Positions 1-6,869 of a DNA stretch of 8,703 bases are shown one piece after another (the stretch's first letter is position 1; each line of letters begins with the position of its first letter). The DNA is from Alphaproteobacteria bacterium (GTDB taxonomy: Bacteria; Pseudomonadota; Alphaproteobacteria; Sphingomonadales; Sphingomonadaceae). The notes under the pieces were generated by a model. The model made no database searches. It saw only the letters and a program-made list of their open reading frames with translations, and had not been told where the DNA came from. The stretch is taken from assembly GCA_018830415.1 (NCBI GenBank), contig JAHJSJ010000330.1, forward strand, positions 1 to 8,703, given 5' to 3'. The position numbers were made by a program, and so were the translations under genes.

Positions 1-1311
1 CAAGGCCTGCCGGATGAACTGCGCACCGCCAAGCTGGAAGATACTGCGGCGCAGAACCGAAACTACATCAGCGCAGACTGGGTCAATTCGCGCATCACCA
101 TCAGCACTGCCGCCGATCAGGTGCCGATTGCGCCGGGCAACAAGGTATCTGATGAAGTGAAGGGTGATCGCCGCATCGCGGTATTTGAAAGCCCTGCGCC
201 GATCCTCAATTTCTTCTCGGTGCAATCGGCGCGCTATTCCGTGGCCGAGGATACGTTCGGGGACGTGCAACTCGCGATCTATCACGACCCGCGCCACGCA
301 TGGAACGTGCCCGCGATGCTGACAGCGATGAAAACATCGCTTGGCTATTTCACCGATAATTTCGGGCCTTATCAGTTCGGCTATGCGCGGATCATCGAAT
401 TTCCCGGTTATCAAAGCTTCGCGCAGGCGTTTGCGGGGACGATGCCCTATTCGGAAAGTATCGGCTTTGCCGCCGATGTGCGCGACCCGGAAACCATCGA
501 TTACGTCTCTTACGTCACTGCGCACGAGCTGGGTCACCAATACTGGGCGCATCAGGTGGTCGGCGGCGATATGCAGGGATCGACTCTGCTGTCCGAAACG
601 CTGGCGCAATACAGCGCGCTGATGGTGATGGAAGAACTGTATGGCGCGGACAAGATCCGGCGGTTCCTGAAATATGAACTCGATCAATATCTGCGCGGGC
701 GCAAAACCGATGTGCTGGACGAACAGCCGCTGCTTCGGGTCGAAAATCAGGGGCACATCCATTACCGCAAGGGCGCATTGGTGATGTATCTGCTCCAGCA
801 CCGGCTCGGCGAAGATGCGGTCAACCGCGCGCTGGCCCGGTTGATTACCCGCTACAAGTTCAAGGGCGCGCCCTACCCGCGCAGCCTCGATCTGATCGCG
901 GAACTGCGCAAAGAAGCGACCACGCCCGAAGATCAGGCGCTGATCACCGATCTGTTCGAAAAGATCACGATCTATGACCTGAAAGCCAAAGAGGCAGTGA
1001 CCACGCAGTTGGCCGATGGCCGCTGGAGCACCCGCATCACCATCGAAGCGGGCAAGTTTTACGCTGACGGTAAGGGCAAGGAGACGCCGGCGAAACTGGC
1101 CGAAAATATCGAAGTGGGACTGTTCACCGCACGGCCCGAAACGGGCGCTTTCGACACAGCCAATGTGCTGTCGATGAAACGCGCACCGATCCGCGCAGGG
1201 CGGCAGGTCATCGAAGTGGTAACGGCGGAGAAGCCGCTGTTCGCCGGGGTTGATCCCTACAACTTTTATATCGACCGGGATTCGGACGATAATCTGGTGC
1301 CGGTGAGTTAG
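1..1311 (+). CDS. M1-family zinc metallopeptidase, C-terminal part (probable ABC permease/M1 fusion); 5' end outside window
   Basis: The frame is open from base 1 to the TAG at 1309-1311, giving 436 visible residues, so the true start lies upstream. Counting from base 1, the zinc motif HELGH is at residues 175-179 and the third ligand Glu is at 199 in LSETLAQYSAL. The probable catalytic Tyr is at 255 in HYRKGALVMY. The gap between second His and Glu is 19 residues, one more than the classical HEXXH-X18-E of M1 enzymes. GTMPYSE (146-152) stands where classical members have GAMEN. From memory, both traits suit the M1 domain fused behind an ABC-2-type permease in proteobacteria, so this is probably the periplasmic peptidase half of a protein of about 1,200 residues. 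The permease part cannot be seen. After residue 300 comes a non-catalytic, probably beta-rich tail. The gene converges on the downstream phosphatase gene with an 11-bp gap. Substrate unknown. Peptidase call secure; fusion inferred. Confidence 0.88.
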   Translation, partial: QGLPDELRTAKLEDTAAQNRNYISADWVNSRITISTAADQVPIAPGNKVSDEVKGDRRIAVFESPAPILNFFSVQSARYSVAEDTFGDVQLAIYHDPRHAWNVPAMLTAMKTSLGYFTDNFGPYQFGYARIIEFPGYQSFAQAFAGTMPYSESIGFAADVRDPETIDYVSYVTAHELGHQYWAHQVVGGDMQGSTLLSETLAQYSALMVMEELYGADKIRRFLKYELDQYLRGRKTDVLDEQPLLRVENQGHIHYRKGALVMYLLQHRLGEDAVNRALARLITRYKFKGAPYPRSLDLIAELRKEATTPEDQALITDLFEKITIYDLKAKEAVTTQLADGRWSTRITIEAGKFYADGKGKETPAKLAENIEVGLFTARPETGAFDTANVLSMKRAPIRAGRQVIEVVTAEKPLFAGVDPYNFYIDRDSDDNLVPVS

Positions 1312-1322
1312 CTCTCCGGCCC

Positions 1323-1862
1323 CTAACCTTCAGGCCCCAGCGCCGGGTCAAGATCGCGCGGGCGGGCGAAATGCACCAGCTTGGCGCAGTAGCGTTTAAG
1401 ATCAGCCCAGTGGTCGATATCGCATTCGAGCACGGCGTAGGTCGCGGTGGGAAATTTCACCACCGCCTCGCGGAACAGGTCGTTTTCCTTGCCCGGCGCG
1501 ACCAGTTCCAGCAGCACGTCCTGAAGTCCGGGGTTGTGCCCGCAAATCAGCAGCGCCTGCGCCTCTTCCGCGCCACTGCCAGCATGGGCCTCAATCGTCT
1601 CGGCGATGGTGTCAAAACTGGCGAGGTAGAGACGCTGGTCGAAGACTGGGGTGACGTCTGGCAGCGCCGCGTCGAGCGTCTGTTTGACCCGCACCGCCGG
1701 GCTGGCGATCAGCCTGTCCCATGTCACGCCGTGATCACGGATATGCGCACCGATCACCTGCGCGCCGCGCCGTCCGCGCGCATTCAGGCCGCGGTCGAAA
1801 TCGCGCTGGCTGGTGTCGTCCCAATCCGACTTGGCATGGCGCAGGAGGCCGAGAATCTTCAT
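1323..1862 (-). CDS. SixA-like histidine phosphatase (RHG superfamily)
   Basis: A complete 179-residue protein of the histidine phosphatase (phosphoglycerate-mutase-like) superfamily. The catalytic RHG-type motif is at the N-terminus (LLRHAKSDW, Arg8-His9, where His9 would be the phosphorylated nucleophile). Arg58 in ASPAVRVKQT and His109 in ICGHNPG complete the phosphate pocket. The small size without extra domains, and the RHAKSDW start, resemble SixA, which in E. coli removes phosphate from histidine-phosphotransfer proteins; the target here is unknown. No signal peptide is seen, so it should be cytoplasmic. The ATG at 1862-1860 overlaps the TGA of the upstream helicase gene as ATGA, and a GAGGAG ribosome-binding sequence lies 10 nt upstream inside the helicase gene, so translational coupling is likely. 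No promoter of its own is obvious. Family call secure, physiological role not. Confidence 0.88.
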   Translation of the reverse strand: MKILGLLRHAKSDWDDTSQRDFDRGLNARGRRGAQVIGAHIRDHGVTWDRLIASPAVRVKQTLDAALPDVTPVFDQRLYLASFDTIAETIEAHAGSGAEEAQALLICGHNPGLQDVLLELVAPGKENDLFREAVVKFPTATYAVLECDIDHWADLKRYCAKLVHFARPRDLDPALGPEG

Positions 1863-4609
1863 GGCAGCAAGGCTCCTCGCACGGGGACGGCGTCGATGCC
1901 TCCAACACCAGCGGCGACGCGTTGTAAAGCCTGATCGAGCGTGACGCGCAGCACCGGGGTGCCCGGCGGAAAGGCTGATAGCAGCCGCGTGGGAAAGGCG
2001 GGTGACAGCACCACGAAATGCCCCGCGTCATCCTTGCTGCGGATCAGCCGACCGAAGGCCTGGGCCAGCTTGGCACGGATGATCCGGTCGTCATACTTGC
2101 TCCCACCACCCGCCGCGCGGCGCGCCTTGTGGAGAATATCGGGGCGCGGCCACGGCACCTGTTCCATGACCACGCAGCGCAAGGAATGCCCCGGCACATC
2201 CACCCCGTCGCGCAGCGCATCGGTGCCGATCAGGCTGGCACGCGGATCATCGCGGAAAATGTCGACCAGCGTGCCGGTATCGATCGGATCGACGTGCTGG
2301 GCATAGACCGGCAGGCCAGCGCGGGCCAAGCGGTCGGCAATCCGGCCATAGACCGCGCGCAGTCGTCGGATCGCGGTAAACAGGCCCAACACCCCGCCGT
2401 CCGACGCCTCGATCAGCCGCGCATAAGCCCCGGCGAGCGCGGGCAGATCGCCCTTCTTGATGTCGGTGACGATCAGCACCTCGGCGCGGGCGGCGTAATC
2501 GAACGGACTGTCCGCCGCCGACAGCAGCGGCGGGCTGTCGATATGCGCCGCGCCGGATCGCGCTATCGCGCTGGCCCAGTGGTCATCATCACTCGCGCGG
2601 TCGGTCAGTGTGGCGCTGGTCAGCAGCACCCCGTGCGCGGGTTCGAGCACGACGCGGGCGAAAGGCTTCATCGGGTCGAGCCAGCGCCGGTGGATCGCGA
2701 CATCGAATTCACGCGCGTCGGAACGGTCAACCGCCAGCCAATCGACGAATTCGGGATCAGCCGGGCCGCCGAGCCGGTCAAGCAGCGCCTCCCACGCGGT
2801 GATCAGTTCGATCCGCCAGGTCAGCGCAAAGCGCGCGCCTTCGATGCGGGCGCGGCCTTGGGTGTCGAGCCAGTCGGGCGGATCGGTAAGGATCGCCTCC
2901 AGTCGCCCGCCGAGCCGGATCAGCGGCACGCGAATGGCGGCGAGCGCTTCGGCAGCATTGCTGGCCGCTTCGATCACCTCGCCGGGCAGGCCTGCCGCCT
3001 CGGTTTCGATCCCGTAACCTGCATCAATTCCGCCGCTTTCATCGCGGGCATAGGTCGCAGCGCGCACCGCGCCGAGCAACGCCTCAACCGGGCCGAAGGG
3101 GGCGTTTTCGGTGAGCCGTTGCAACCAGCCTTCCGACGGCAGCGTCAGCCCGGCCTTGCACGCCGCAGCGATGGCTTCGGCCCCGGCATCATCATAGCTG
3201 GCGAGATCGGCCAGCCGCGCGGCAAGACCCCGCCGCCGCCCGCGCGCCTCGCGCTCCGGCCCTATGATCCAGCGCCGCAGTTCGATCGCTTCCTGCCCCG
3301 AAAGCGTCGCCGCAAAGGTCGAATCTGCCGCGTCGAACACATGGTGGCCTTCATCGAAGATCAGCCGCGTCGGGCGCTGCGCCGGATCTCTGGCCCGCGC
3401 GGCATTGACCATCACCAGCGCATGATTGGCGATCACCAGATCGGCCTGCACGCTATCCCGCGCTGCGCGCTCGATGAAGCATTTGCGGTAATGCGGGCAC
3501 CCGGCGTAGATGCACTCGCCCCGGCTATCGGTCAGCGCGGCAATCCCGCGCTTGCGGAACAGTGTGCCGAGCCAGCCGGGCAGGTCGCCCCCGACCATGT
3601 CGCCATCGCGGGTATAGCCGCCCCAGCGCGCCACCAATTGCGCCAAAATCGCCGCGCGCCCTGCAAATCCGCCTTGCAGCGCGTCCTCAAGATTCAGCAG
3701 GCAGAGGTAATTTTCACGCCCCTTGCGCACTACCACCGGGGGCGATCCATCGGCGCGCCGCGCAGGCCAAGCCCGGCGGCTTTCGGCGCGCAGTTGGCGT
3801 TGCAGGTTCTTGGTGAAGGTCGATACCCATACCGTGCCGCCGCTTTGCGCCGCCCACAGCGATGCAGGGGCAAGATAGCCCAGTGTTTTGCCGATCCCGG
3901 TGCCTGCCTGAGCAAGCGCAAGGTGGGGTCTACCGGGGGCCAAGCGCGGGGCAAAGACGCGCGCGGCGTCCTGCGCATAGGCGCGCTGGCCATCGCGCTG
4001 TTCGGCCCCTGCGCCGGTCAGCCGCGCCAGTTGATCGGCCACGGCGGGCGCTGTCAGTTCGACCTGCCGGGGCGCGGGGCGTTCGGCGGCATCCTCCCAT
4101 TCGGGCAGGCGCGCAAACAGCCAGCGCTCGGCCTTCTCAGGCTTGATGATGTGGGGTTTGAGAACCTGCGCCCACGGCCAGCGCAGCCGTTCGAGCGATT
4201 GCAGCGCGCTCCACGCGCCTTCGCGTTCAAGCCACTCGGCATCGCGGCAAGCGGCAATCAGCGCCCCCGCCGCGCGCTGAAGCATTTCGGGCACGTCATC
4301 GTCGCCTTCGGGCAACGGCAGGCCCAGCGCTTCAGCGAGGCCGCGCGGGGTCGGCACGCAGAATCGCGCGGGGTGGATGAAGGCGAAGGCTTCGAGCAGG
4401 TCGAGCCCTGACAGATCGGGATAGCCCAACCGGCTCGACACCAGCGGTGCGTTGATCAGCAGCACCGGGGTGTCGGCGGCGGCCATGATCGCATCGCCTT
4501 TGGACACCGCATTGGTCGGTCCACCGGCGGCACGCAGCCAATGGCCGCCGTGGCTGGCGTGGAGCGCGGGCAGGCTGATGGGATCGGGCAGGGCGGCGGG
4601 AGGCGTCAC
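1859..4609 (-). CDS. DinG/YoaA-like ATP-dependent DNA helicase with Fe-S cluster (XPD-type superfamily 2)
   Basis: About 916 residues from the GTG at 4609. Motifs in order: Walker A AGTGIGKT (235-242); four cysteines at 303, 366, 371 and 377, whose C-X4-C-X5-C trio matches the [4Fe-4S] arrangement of E. coli DinG; Walker B DEGHH (419-423); SATLT (665-669); DALRDGVDVPG (797-807); motif VI QAFGRLIR (850-857). The family unwinds DNA 5'-3' and handles replication-blocking structures such as R-loops; it acts in the cytoplasm. Residues 1-180 are not helicase. Stretches such as DTPVLLINAPLV and GLDLLEAFAFIHPARF look like a decayed DEDD exonuclease fold. I chose GTG 4609 because residues ahead of the internal ATG at 4486 (LPALHASHGGHW onward) look conserved and keep G/C-rich third positions, and an AAGG sequence precedes the GTG. 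The shorter start would give 875 residues. First gene of an operon with the phosphatase and divergent from lysS. Family sure, start uncertain. Confidence 0.9.
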   Translation of the reverse strand: MTPPAALPDPISLPALHASHGGHWLRAAGGPTNAVSKGDAIMAAADTPVLLINAPLVSSRLGYPDLSGLDLLEAFAFIHPARFCVPTPRGLAEALGLPLPEGDDDVPEMLQRAAGALIAACRDAEWLEREGAWSALQSLERLRWPWAQVLKPHIIKPEKAERWLFARLPEWEDAAERPAPRQVELTAPAVADQLARLTGAGAEQRDGQRAYAQDAARVFAPRLAPGRPHLALAQAGTGIGKTLGYLAPASLWAAQSGGTVWVSTFTKNLQRQLRAESRRAWPARRADGSPPVVVRKGRENYLCLLNLEDALQGGFAGRAAILAQLVARWGGYTRDGDMVGGDLPGWLGTLFRKRGIAALTDSRGECIYAGCPHYRKCFIERAARDSVQADLVIANHALVMVNAARARDPAQRPTRLIFDEGHHVFDAADSTFAATLSGQEAIELRRWIIGPEREARGRRRGLAARLADLASYDDAGAEAIAAACKAGLTLPSEGWLQRLTENAPFGPVEALLGAVRAATYARDESGGIDAGYGIETEAAGLPGEVIEAASNAAEALAAIRVPLIRLGGRLEAILTDPPDWLDTQGRARIEGARFALTWRIELITAWEALLDRLGGPADPEFVDWLAVDRSDAREFDVAIHRRWLDPMKPFARVVLEPAHGVLLTSATLTDRASDDDHWASAIARSGAAHIDSPPLLSAADSPFDYAARAEVLIVTDIKKGDLPALAGAYARLIEASDGGVLGLFTAIRRLRAVYGRIADRLARAGLPVYAQHVDPIDTGTLVDIFRDDPRASLIGTDALRDGVDVPGHSLRCVVMEQVPWPRPDILHKARRAAGGGSKYDDRIIRAKLAQAFGRLIRSKDDAGHFVVLSPAFPTRLLSAFPPGTPVLRVTLDQALQRVAAGVGGIDAVPVRGALLP

Positions 4610-4652
4610 GCCGCCTTGAATGGGCGAGGCAGGCGCGAATGTAAACGCACGC

Positions 4653-4680
4653 TTGCAACCAAGGCGCGGTTGCCTAATAG
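4653..4680 (+). promoter_or_regulatory. Candidate sigma70-type promoter of lysS
   Basis: A TTGCAA -35-like hexamer (4653-4658) and a TAATAG -10-like hexamer (4675-4680) are separated by 16 bp in the short gap between the divergent helicase and lysS genes. A start site 7-8 nt after the -10 box would fall around 4688, only about 3 nt before the lysS ATG at 4691. No convincing Shine-Dalgarno sequence precedes that ATG, which agrees with a nearly leaderless transcript. The boxes match consensus only moderately, and chance matches in this G+C-rich DNA are possible. I did not find an equally clear promoter for the helicase on the opposite strand. Confidence 0.4.
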
Positions 4681-4690
4681 CCCGCCCACT

Positions 4691-6307
4691 ATGACCATCA
4701 CGCCCGAAGCTCTCATCACCGCAGCCCAAAACTCCAAGGCCTGGCCGTTTCAGGAGGCGCAGCGGCTTGCCAAGCGGCTGCCGCAGGGGAAGCCCGGCGG
4801 AGTGCTGTTTGAAACCGGCTATGGCCCATCGGGCCTCCCGCATATCGGCACCTTTCAGGAAGTGCTGCGCACCACGCTTGTGCGCCGTGCCTATGAGGCG
4901 CTGACCGGACAGCCCACCCGGCTGGTCGCGTTTTCGGATGATATGGACGGCTTGCGCAAGGTGCCCGACAATGTGCCGAACAAGGAGATGCTGGCGCGGC
5001 ACATGGGCCTGCCATTAAGCCGCATTCCCAACCCGTTTGGCACCGAATATGAAAGTTTCGCCGCGCATAACAATGCGAAGCTGCGCGAATTCCTCGACCA
5101 GTTCGGGTTTGAATATGAGTTCGTCAGCTCGTCTGATTGTTACAATTCGGGCCGGTTCGATGACGCGCTGAAGGGCGTGCTCGCCAATTTCGGCGCGATC
5201 ATGGACATTATGCTGCCGACCTTGGGCGAGGAACGGCGGCAGACCTATTCGCCGGTCATGCCGATTTCGCCAACCACCGGTGCGGTGTTGCAGGTGCCGA
5301 TTGCCGTGGTGGACGCCGCCGCCGGGATTATCCGCTTCACCGATGAAGACGGCAACACCGTCGAGCAATCCGCCTTGGGCGGCATGGCCAAGTGCCAATG
5401 GAAGGTCGATTGGGCGATGCGCTGGGTCGCGCTGGGCGTCGATTACGAAATGTATGGCAAGGATTTGACCGACAGCGGCATTCAATCGGGCAAAATCGCC
5501 CGGGTGCTCGGCGGACACAAGCCCGAAGGCCTGATTTACGAGCTGTTCCTGGATGCCAAGGGCGAGAAGATTTCCAAGTCGAAGGGCAACGGCCTGACCA
5601 TCGATGAATGGCTGCAATATGGCAGCGAGGAATCGCTGGGCTATTATATCTTCGCCGCTCCCAAGAGCGCCAAGCAATTGCACGCGGGCGTGATCCCCAA
5701 AGCGGTGGACGATTACTGGCAGTTCCGCGCCGCCTTGCCGGGGCAGGAAATTGACAAGCAATTGGGCAATCCGGTGTGGCACCTGCTGCGCGCGAATGAA
5801 CGGCACGAAGGCGCACAGGCACCGGGTGCGGGCGATACGCTGCCGGTGCCGTTCAGCCTGCTGCTGAACCTTGTGGGCGTGCTGGGCGCAGGTGCGACGC
5901 GCGAAGCGGTGTGGTCATACCTTGGCAATTATGTCGCGGATGCCGATCCGGCGGCGCATCCGGCGCTGGATGTGCTGGTGGGCAAGGCGCTCGCCTATAA
6001 CCGCGATTTTGTCGCGCCGACATTGCACAAGCGCGCTCCGGTGGGCGGCGAAGTGGCTGCATTGCAGGCGCTTGATGCGGCGCTTGCTGAAGCCGATCCC
6101 GCCACCGGCGCCGAAGATTTGCAGACCATCGTCTATGAAATCGGCAAGCAGGAAGCCTTCGGGTTCGACAATCTGCGCGATTGGTTCAAGGCGCTGTACG
6201 AAACCCTGCTGGGCAGCGAACAAGGCCCGCGCATGGGCAGCTTCATCGCGCTTTACGGGATCGCACCCACCCGGCAATTGATCGCTGAGGCGCTCGACCG
6301 CCGGTGA
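4691..6307 (+). CDS. lysS: Lysyl-tRNA synthetase, class I (LysRS1)
   Basis: A complete 538-residue class I aminoacyl-tRNA synthetase that charges tRNA-Lys with lysine in the cytoplasm. The HIGH signature is HIGT at residues 51-54 within GPSGLPHIGTF, and the KMSKS loop is KISKS at 293-297, giving a Rossmann-fold catalytic domain in roughly the first 320 residues. The rest is the helical anticodon-binding part, and the total length is normal for LysRS1. Most bacteria use the unrelated class II LysRS; the class I enzyme is known from archaea, spirochaetes and several alphaproteobacteria, which supports the lineage assigned here. The start ATG 4691 begins MTITPEALITAAQNSKAWPF; the frame is open further upstream to 4541, but that stretch lies over the helicase 5' end and the promoter and does not look like synthetase. 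The stop codon TGA is embedded in a hairpin. No regulatory T-box-like leader fits in the short upstream gap. Confidence 0.96.
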   Translation: MTITPEALITAAQNSKAWPFQEAQRLAKRLPQGKPGGVLFETGYGPSGLPHIGTFQEVLRTTLVRRAYEALTGQPTRLVAFSDDMDGLRKVPDNVPNKEMLARHMGLPLSRIPNPFGTEYESFAAHNNAKLREFLDQFGFEYEFVSSSDCYNSGRFDDALKGVLANFGAIMDIMLPTLGEERRQTYSPVMPISPTTGAVLQVPIAVVDAAAGIIRFTDEDGNTVEQSALGGMAKCQWKVDWAMRWVALGVDYEMYGKDLTDSGIQSGKIARVLGGHKPEGLIYELFLDAKGEKISKSKGNGLTIDEWLQYGSEESLGYYIFAAPKSAKQLHAGVIPKAVDDYWQFRAALPGQEIDKQLGNPVWHLLRANERHEGAQAPGAGDTLPVPFSLLLNLVGVLGAGATREAVWSYLGNYVADADPAAHPALDVLVGKALAYNRDFVAPTLHKRAPVGGEVAALQALDAALAEADPATGAEDLQTIVYEIGKQEAFGFDNLRDWFKALYETLLGSEQGPRMGSFIALYGIAPTRQLIAEALDRR

Positions 6308-6329
6308 TCCCCGCCTGCGCGGGGAATCA
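6305..6329 (+). terminator. Hairpin spanning the lysS stop codon (terminator or REP-like palindrome)
   Basis: The stem CCCCGC/GCGGGG (6309-6314 with 6319-6324) closes a CTGC loop and is extended by TGAT/ATCA (6305-6308 with 6326-6329), with a single bulged A at 6325. The lysS stop codon TGA is the first strand of the outer stem. No clear T-run follows on either strand, so it is not a classical intrinsic terminator. It may act as a transcript-end stabiliser, or be a copy of the short CCCCGC...GCGGGG palindromes that I recall as common between genes in sphingomonads and relatives. Confidence 0.5.
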
Positions 6330-6337
6330 CCGTGTTT

Positions 6338-6535
6338 CTAACCCCACGCGCGCGCGCGATACCATTTGGTGATGACGTATTTCGCGCCCCGTTCCACCGG
6401 CAAGCCGGCGTGCAACGTGGCTTCGTTGGGGCGGCCATCGGGCAGGGTGTTGTTCCAGATCAGCAGCAAACCGGGCTTGGGTTCGATCTGGATGCCGAGC
6501 GCGCTGAACACGTCCCGCGTGAGGGCGTGGTAACG
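6338..6535 (-). pseudogene. C-terminal remnant of a 2OG-Fe(II) oxygenase (prolyl 4-hydroxylase-like)
   Basis: Read on the minus strand, this frame ends at the TAG 6340-6338 and encodes about 65 residues. They include FSALGIQIEPKPGLLLIWNN, then LHAGLPVERGAKYVITKWYR. This is the last part of the double-stranded beta-helix of prolyl-4-hydroxylase-like 2-oxoglutarate oxygenases: the His in LHAG (codon at 6410-6412) would be the distal iron ligand, and the Lys in GAKY the 2-oxoglutarate-binding residue. The upstream half with the HxD iron-binding pair is absent, and the frame runs back into the TGA that ends the neighbouring barrel fragment. No start codon or ribosome-binding site fits. It is therefore a truncated, inactive gene, cut at roughly 6511-6535. 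The oxygenase family assignment is fairly secure; the original substrate is unknown. Confidence 0.75.
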
Positions 6536-6666
6536 TCAGAACCTGACGGGAAGCGAAATCACCAGGGCATAGTCGGGGCTGTCCTCGGTCAGCCCGAAAC
6601 GCGCGGCGACATCGAGCAGTACGCCGCGATGGAGCAGTGAAGAGGCCCCGGTTGTCAGAAACGCGA
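6536..6666 (-). pseudogene. C-terminal remnant of an outer-membrane beta-barrel protein
   Basis: The minus strand encodes about 42 residues ending in FGLTEDSPDYALVISLPVRF and a TGA at 6538-6536. The alternating hydrophobic pattern and the final Phe resemble the beta-signal recognised by the BAM complex at the end of outer-membrane barrels. The preceding TTGASSLLHRGVLLDVAA resembles the penultimate strands of small barrel or transporter proteins such as the phenol-degradation MetA-like group. Nothing upstream on this strand continues the protein: at about 6661-6667 the sequence becomes the reverse complement of an IS256 transposase. It lies immediately before, and in frame with, the oxygenase remnant. 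An open frame extends back to 6772, but that extra part is antisense to the transposase and is not believed. Barrel identity is inferred from pattern, not from a search. Confidence 0.55.
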
Positions 6667-6828
6667 CCGTCCGGCTTCCCGAGTGACGACGCCGCGATGA
6701 AACTGCTCTATCTGATCTTGAACAGATCGGAAAAAGAGTGGGAGATGCCGCCTCGTGAATGGACCATGGCAAAGGCCCAGTTCGCCGTCATGTTCGGTGA
6801 GCGCTTTACCAAAGCCATGGCGGCGTAA
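6661..6828 (+). pseudogene. C-terminal remnant of an IS256-family (Mutator-type) transposase
   Basis: The plus-strand frame ending at TAA 6826-6828 encodes about 55 residues, including GFPSDDAAMKLLYLILNRSE and the end KAQFAVMFGERFTKAMAA. This matches the conserved C-terminus of IS256-family transposases, where a segment like FPSDDAA-K-LYLALRN is followed by W...A..QFA..FG.RF. An intact protein has about 400 residues; the DDE catalytic core is missing because the sequence changes at about 6661-6667 into the barrel remnant on the other strand. An ATG at 6637 leaves the frame open, but the intervening residues do not look like transposase. The remnant is inactive. Confidence 0.75.
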
Positions 6829-6848
6829 TGTTAAACCGCCCGCCCAAA

Positions 6849-6869
6849 CACGAAATTAATGACACTCCC
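6849..6869 (+). repeat. Putative right terminal inverted repeat of the IS256 remnant
   Basis: Between the transposase stop at 6828 and the resumption of IS701 coding sequence at 6872 lies a short A/T-richer stretch ending ATTAATGACACTCCC. Its distance behind the stop codon and its position exactly at the junction are what one expects of an IS256-family right end. The partner left repeat and the target duplication are missing, so the call rests on position alone. Confidence 0.4.

Larger units (their letters stand above)
6661..6869 (+). mobile_element. Right-end remnant of an IS256-family insertion sequence
   Basis: The element keeps only the transposase tail, 41 bp of downstream sequence, and what appears to be its right terminal end. 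The left end and most of the transposase gene are lost. The right boundary is placed at about 6869 because IS701-type transposase sequence resumes within three bases (GIPFRQKVY from 6872). This is a 5'-truncated element that cannot move on its own. Confidence 0.6.

Noticed and set aside
1312..1340. A possible terminator between the convergent peptidase and phosphatase genes
   Set aside because: Only a weak GGCC/GGCC pairing and no T-run; the gap is just 11 bp.
2018..4411. A 797-codon open frame on the plus strand opposite the helicase gene
   Set aside because: It is the mirror of a G/C-rich coding strand in which stop codons are rare. Its translation is full of Arg, Pro, Gly and Ala with no recognisable domain, while the minus strand has every helicase motif.
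5015..5806. A 263-codon open frame on the minus strand opposite lysS
   Set aside because: Antisense shadow of the synthetase gene; no domain, and both LysRS signatures are on the plus strand.
6345..6358. Alternating CG run as a simple repeat or Z-DNA-forming tract
   Set aside because: It is short and is explained by Arg-Ala codons at the end of the oxygenase remnant.
6332..6640. A 102-codon plus-strand frame after lysS
   Set aside because: It lies antisense to the oxygenase and barrel remnants, whose minus-strand translations show recognisable motifs.
6536..6772. A 78-residue minus-strand gene starting at 6772
   Set aside because: Its first half is antisense to the IS256 transposase tail; only the last ~42 residues look like real (barrel) protein, so it is treated as a remnant.
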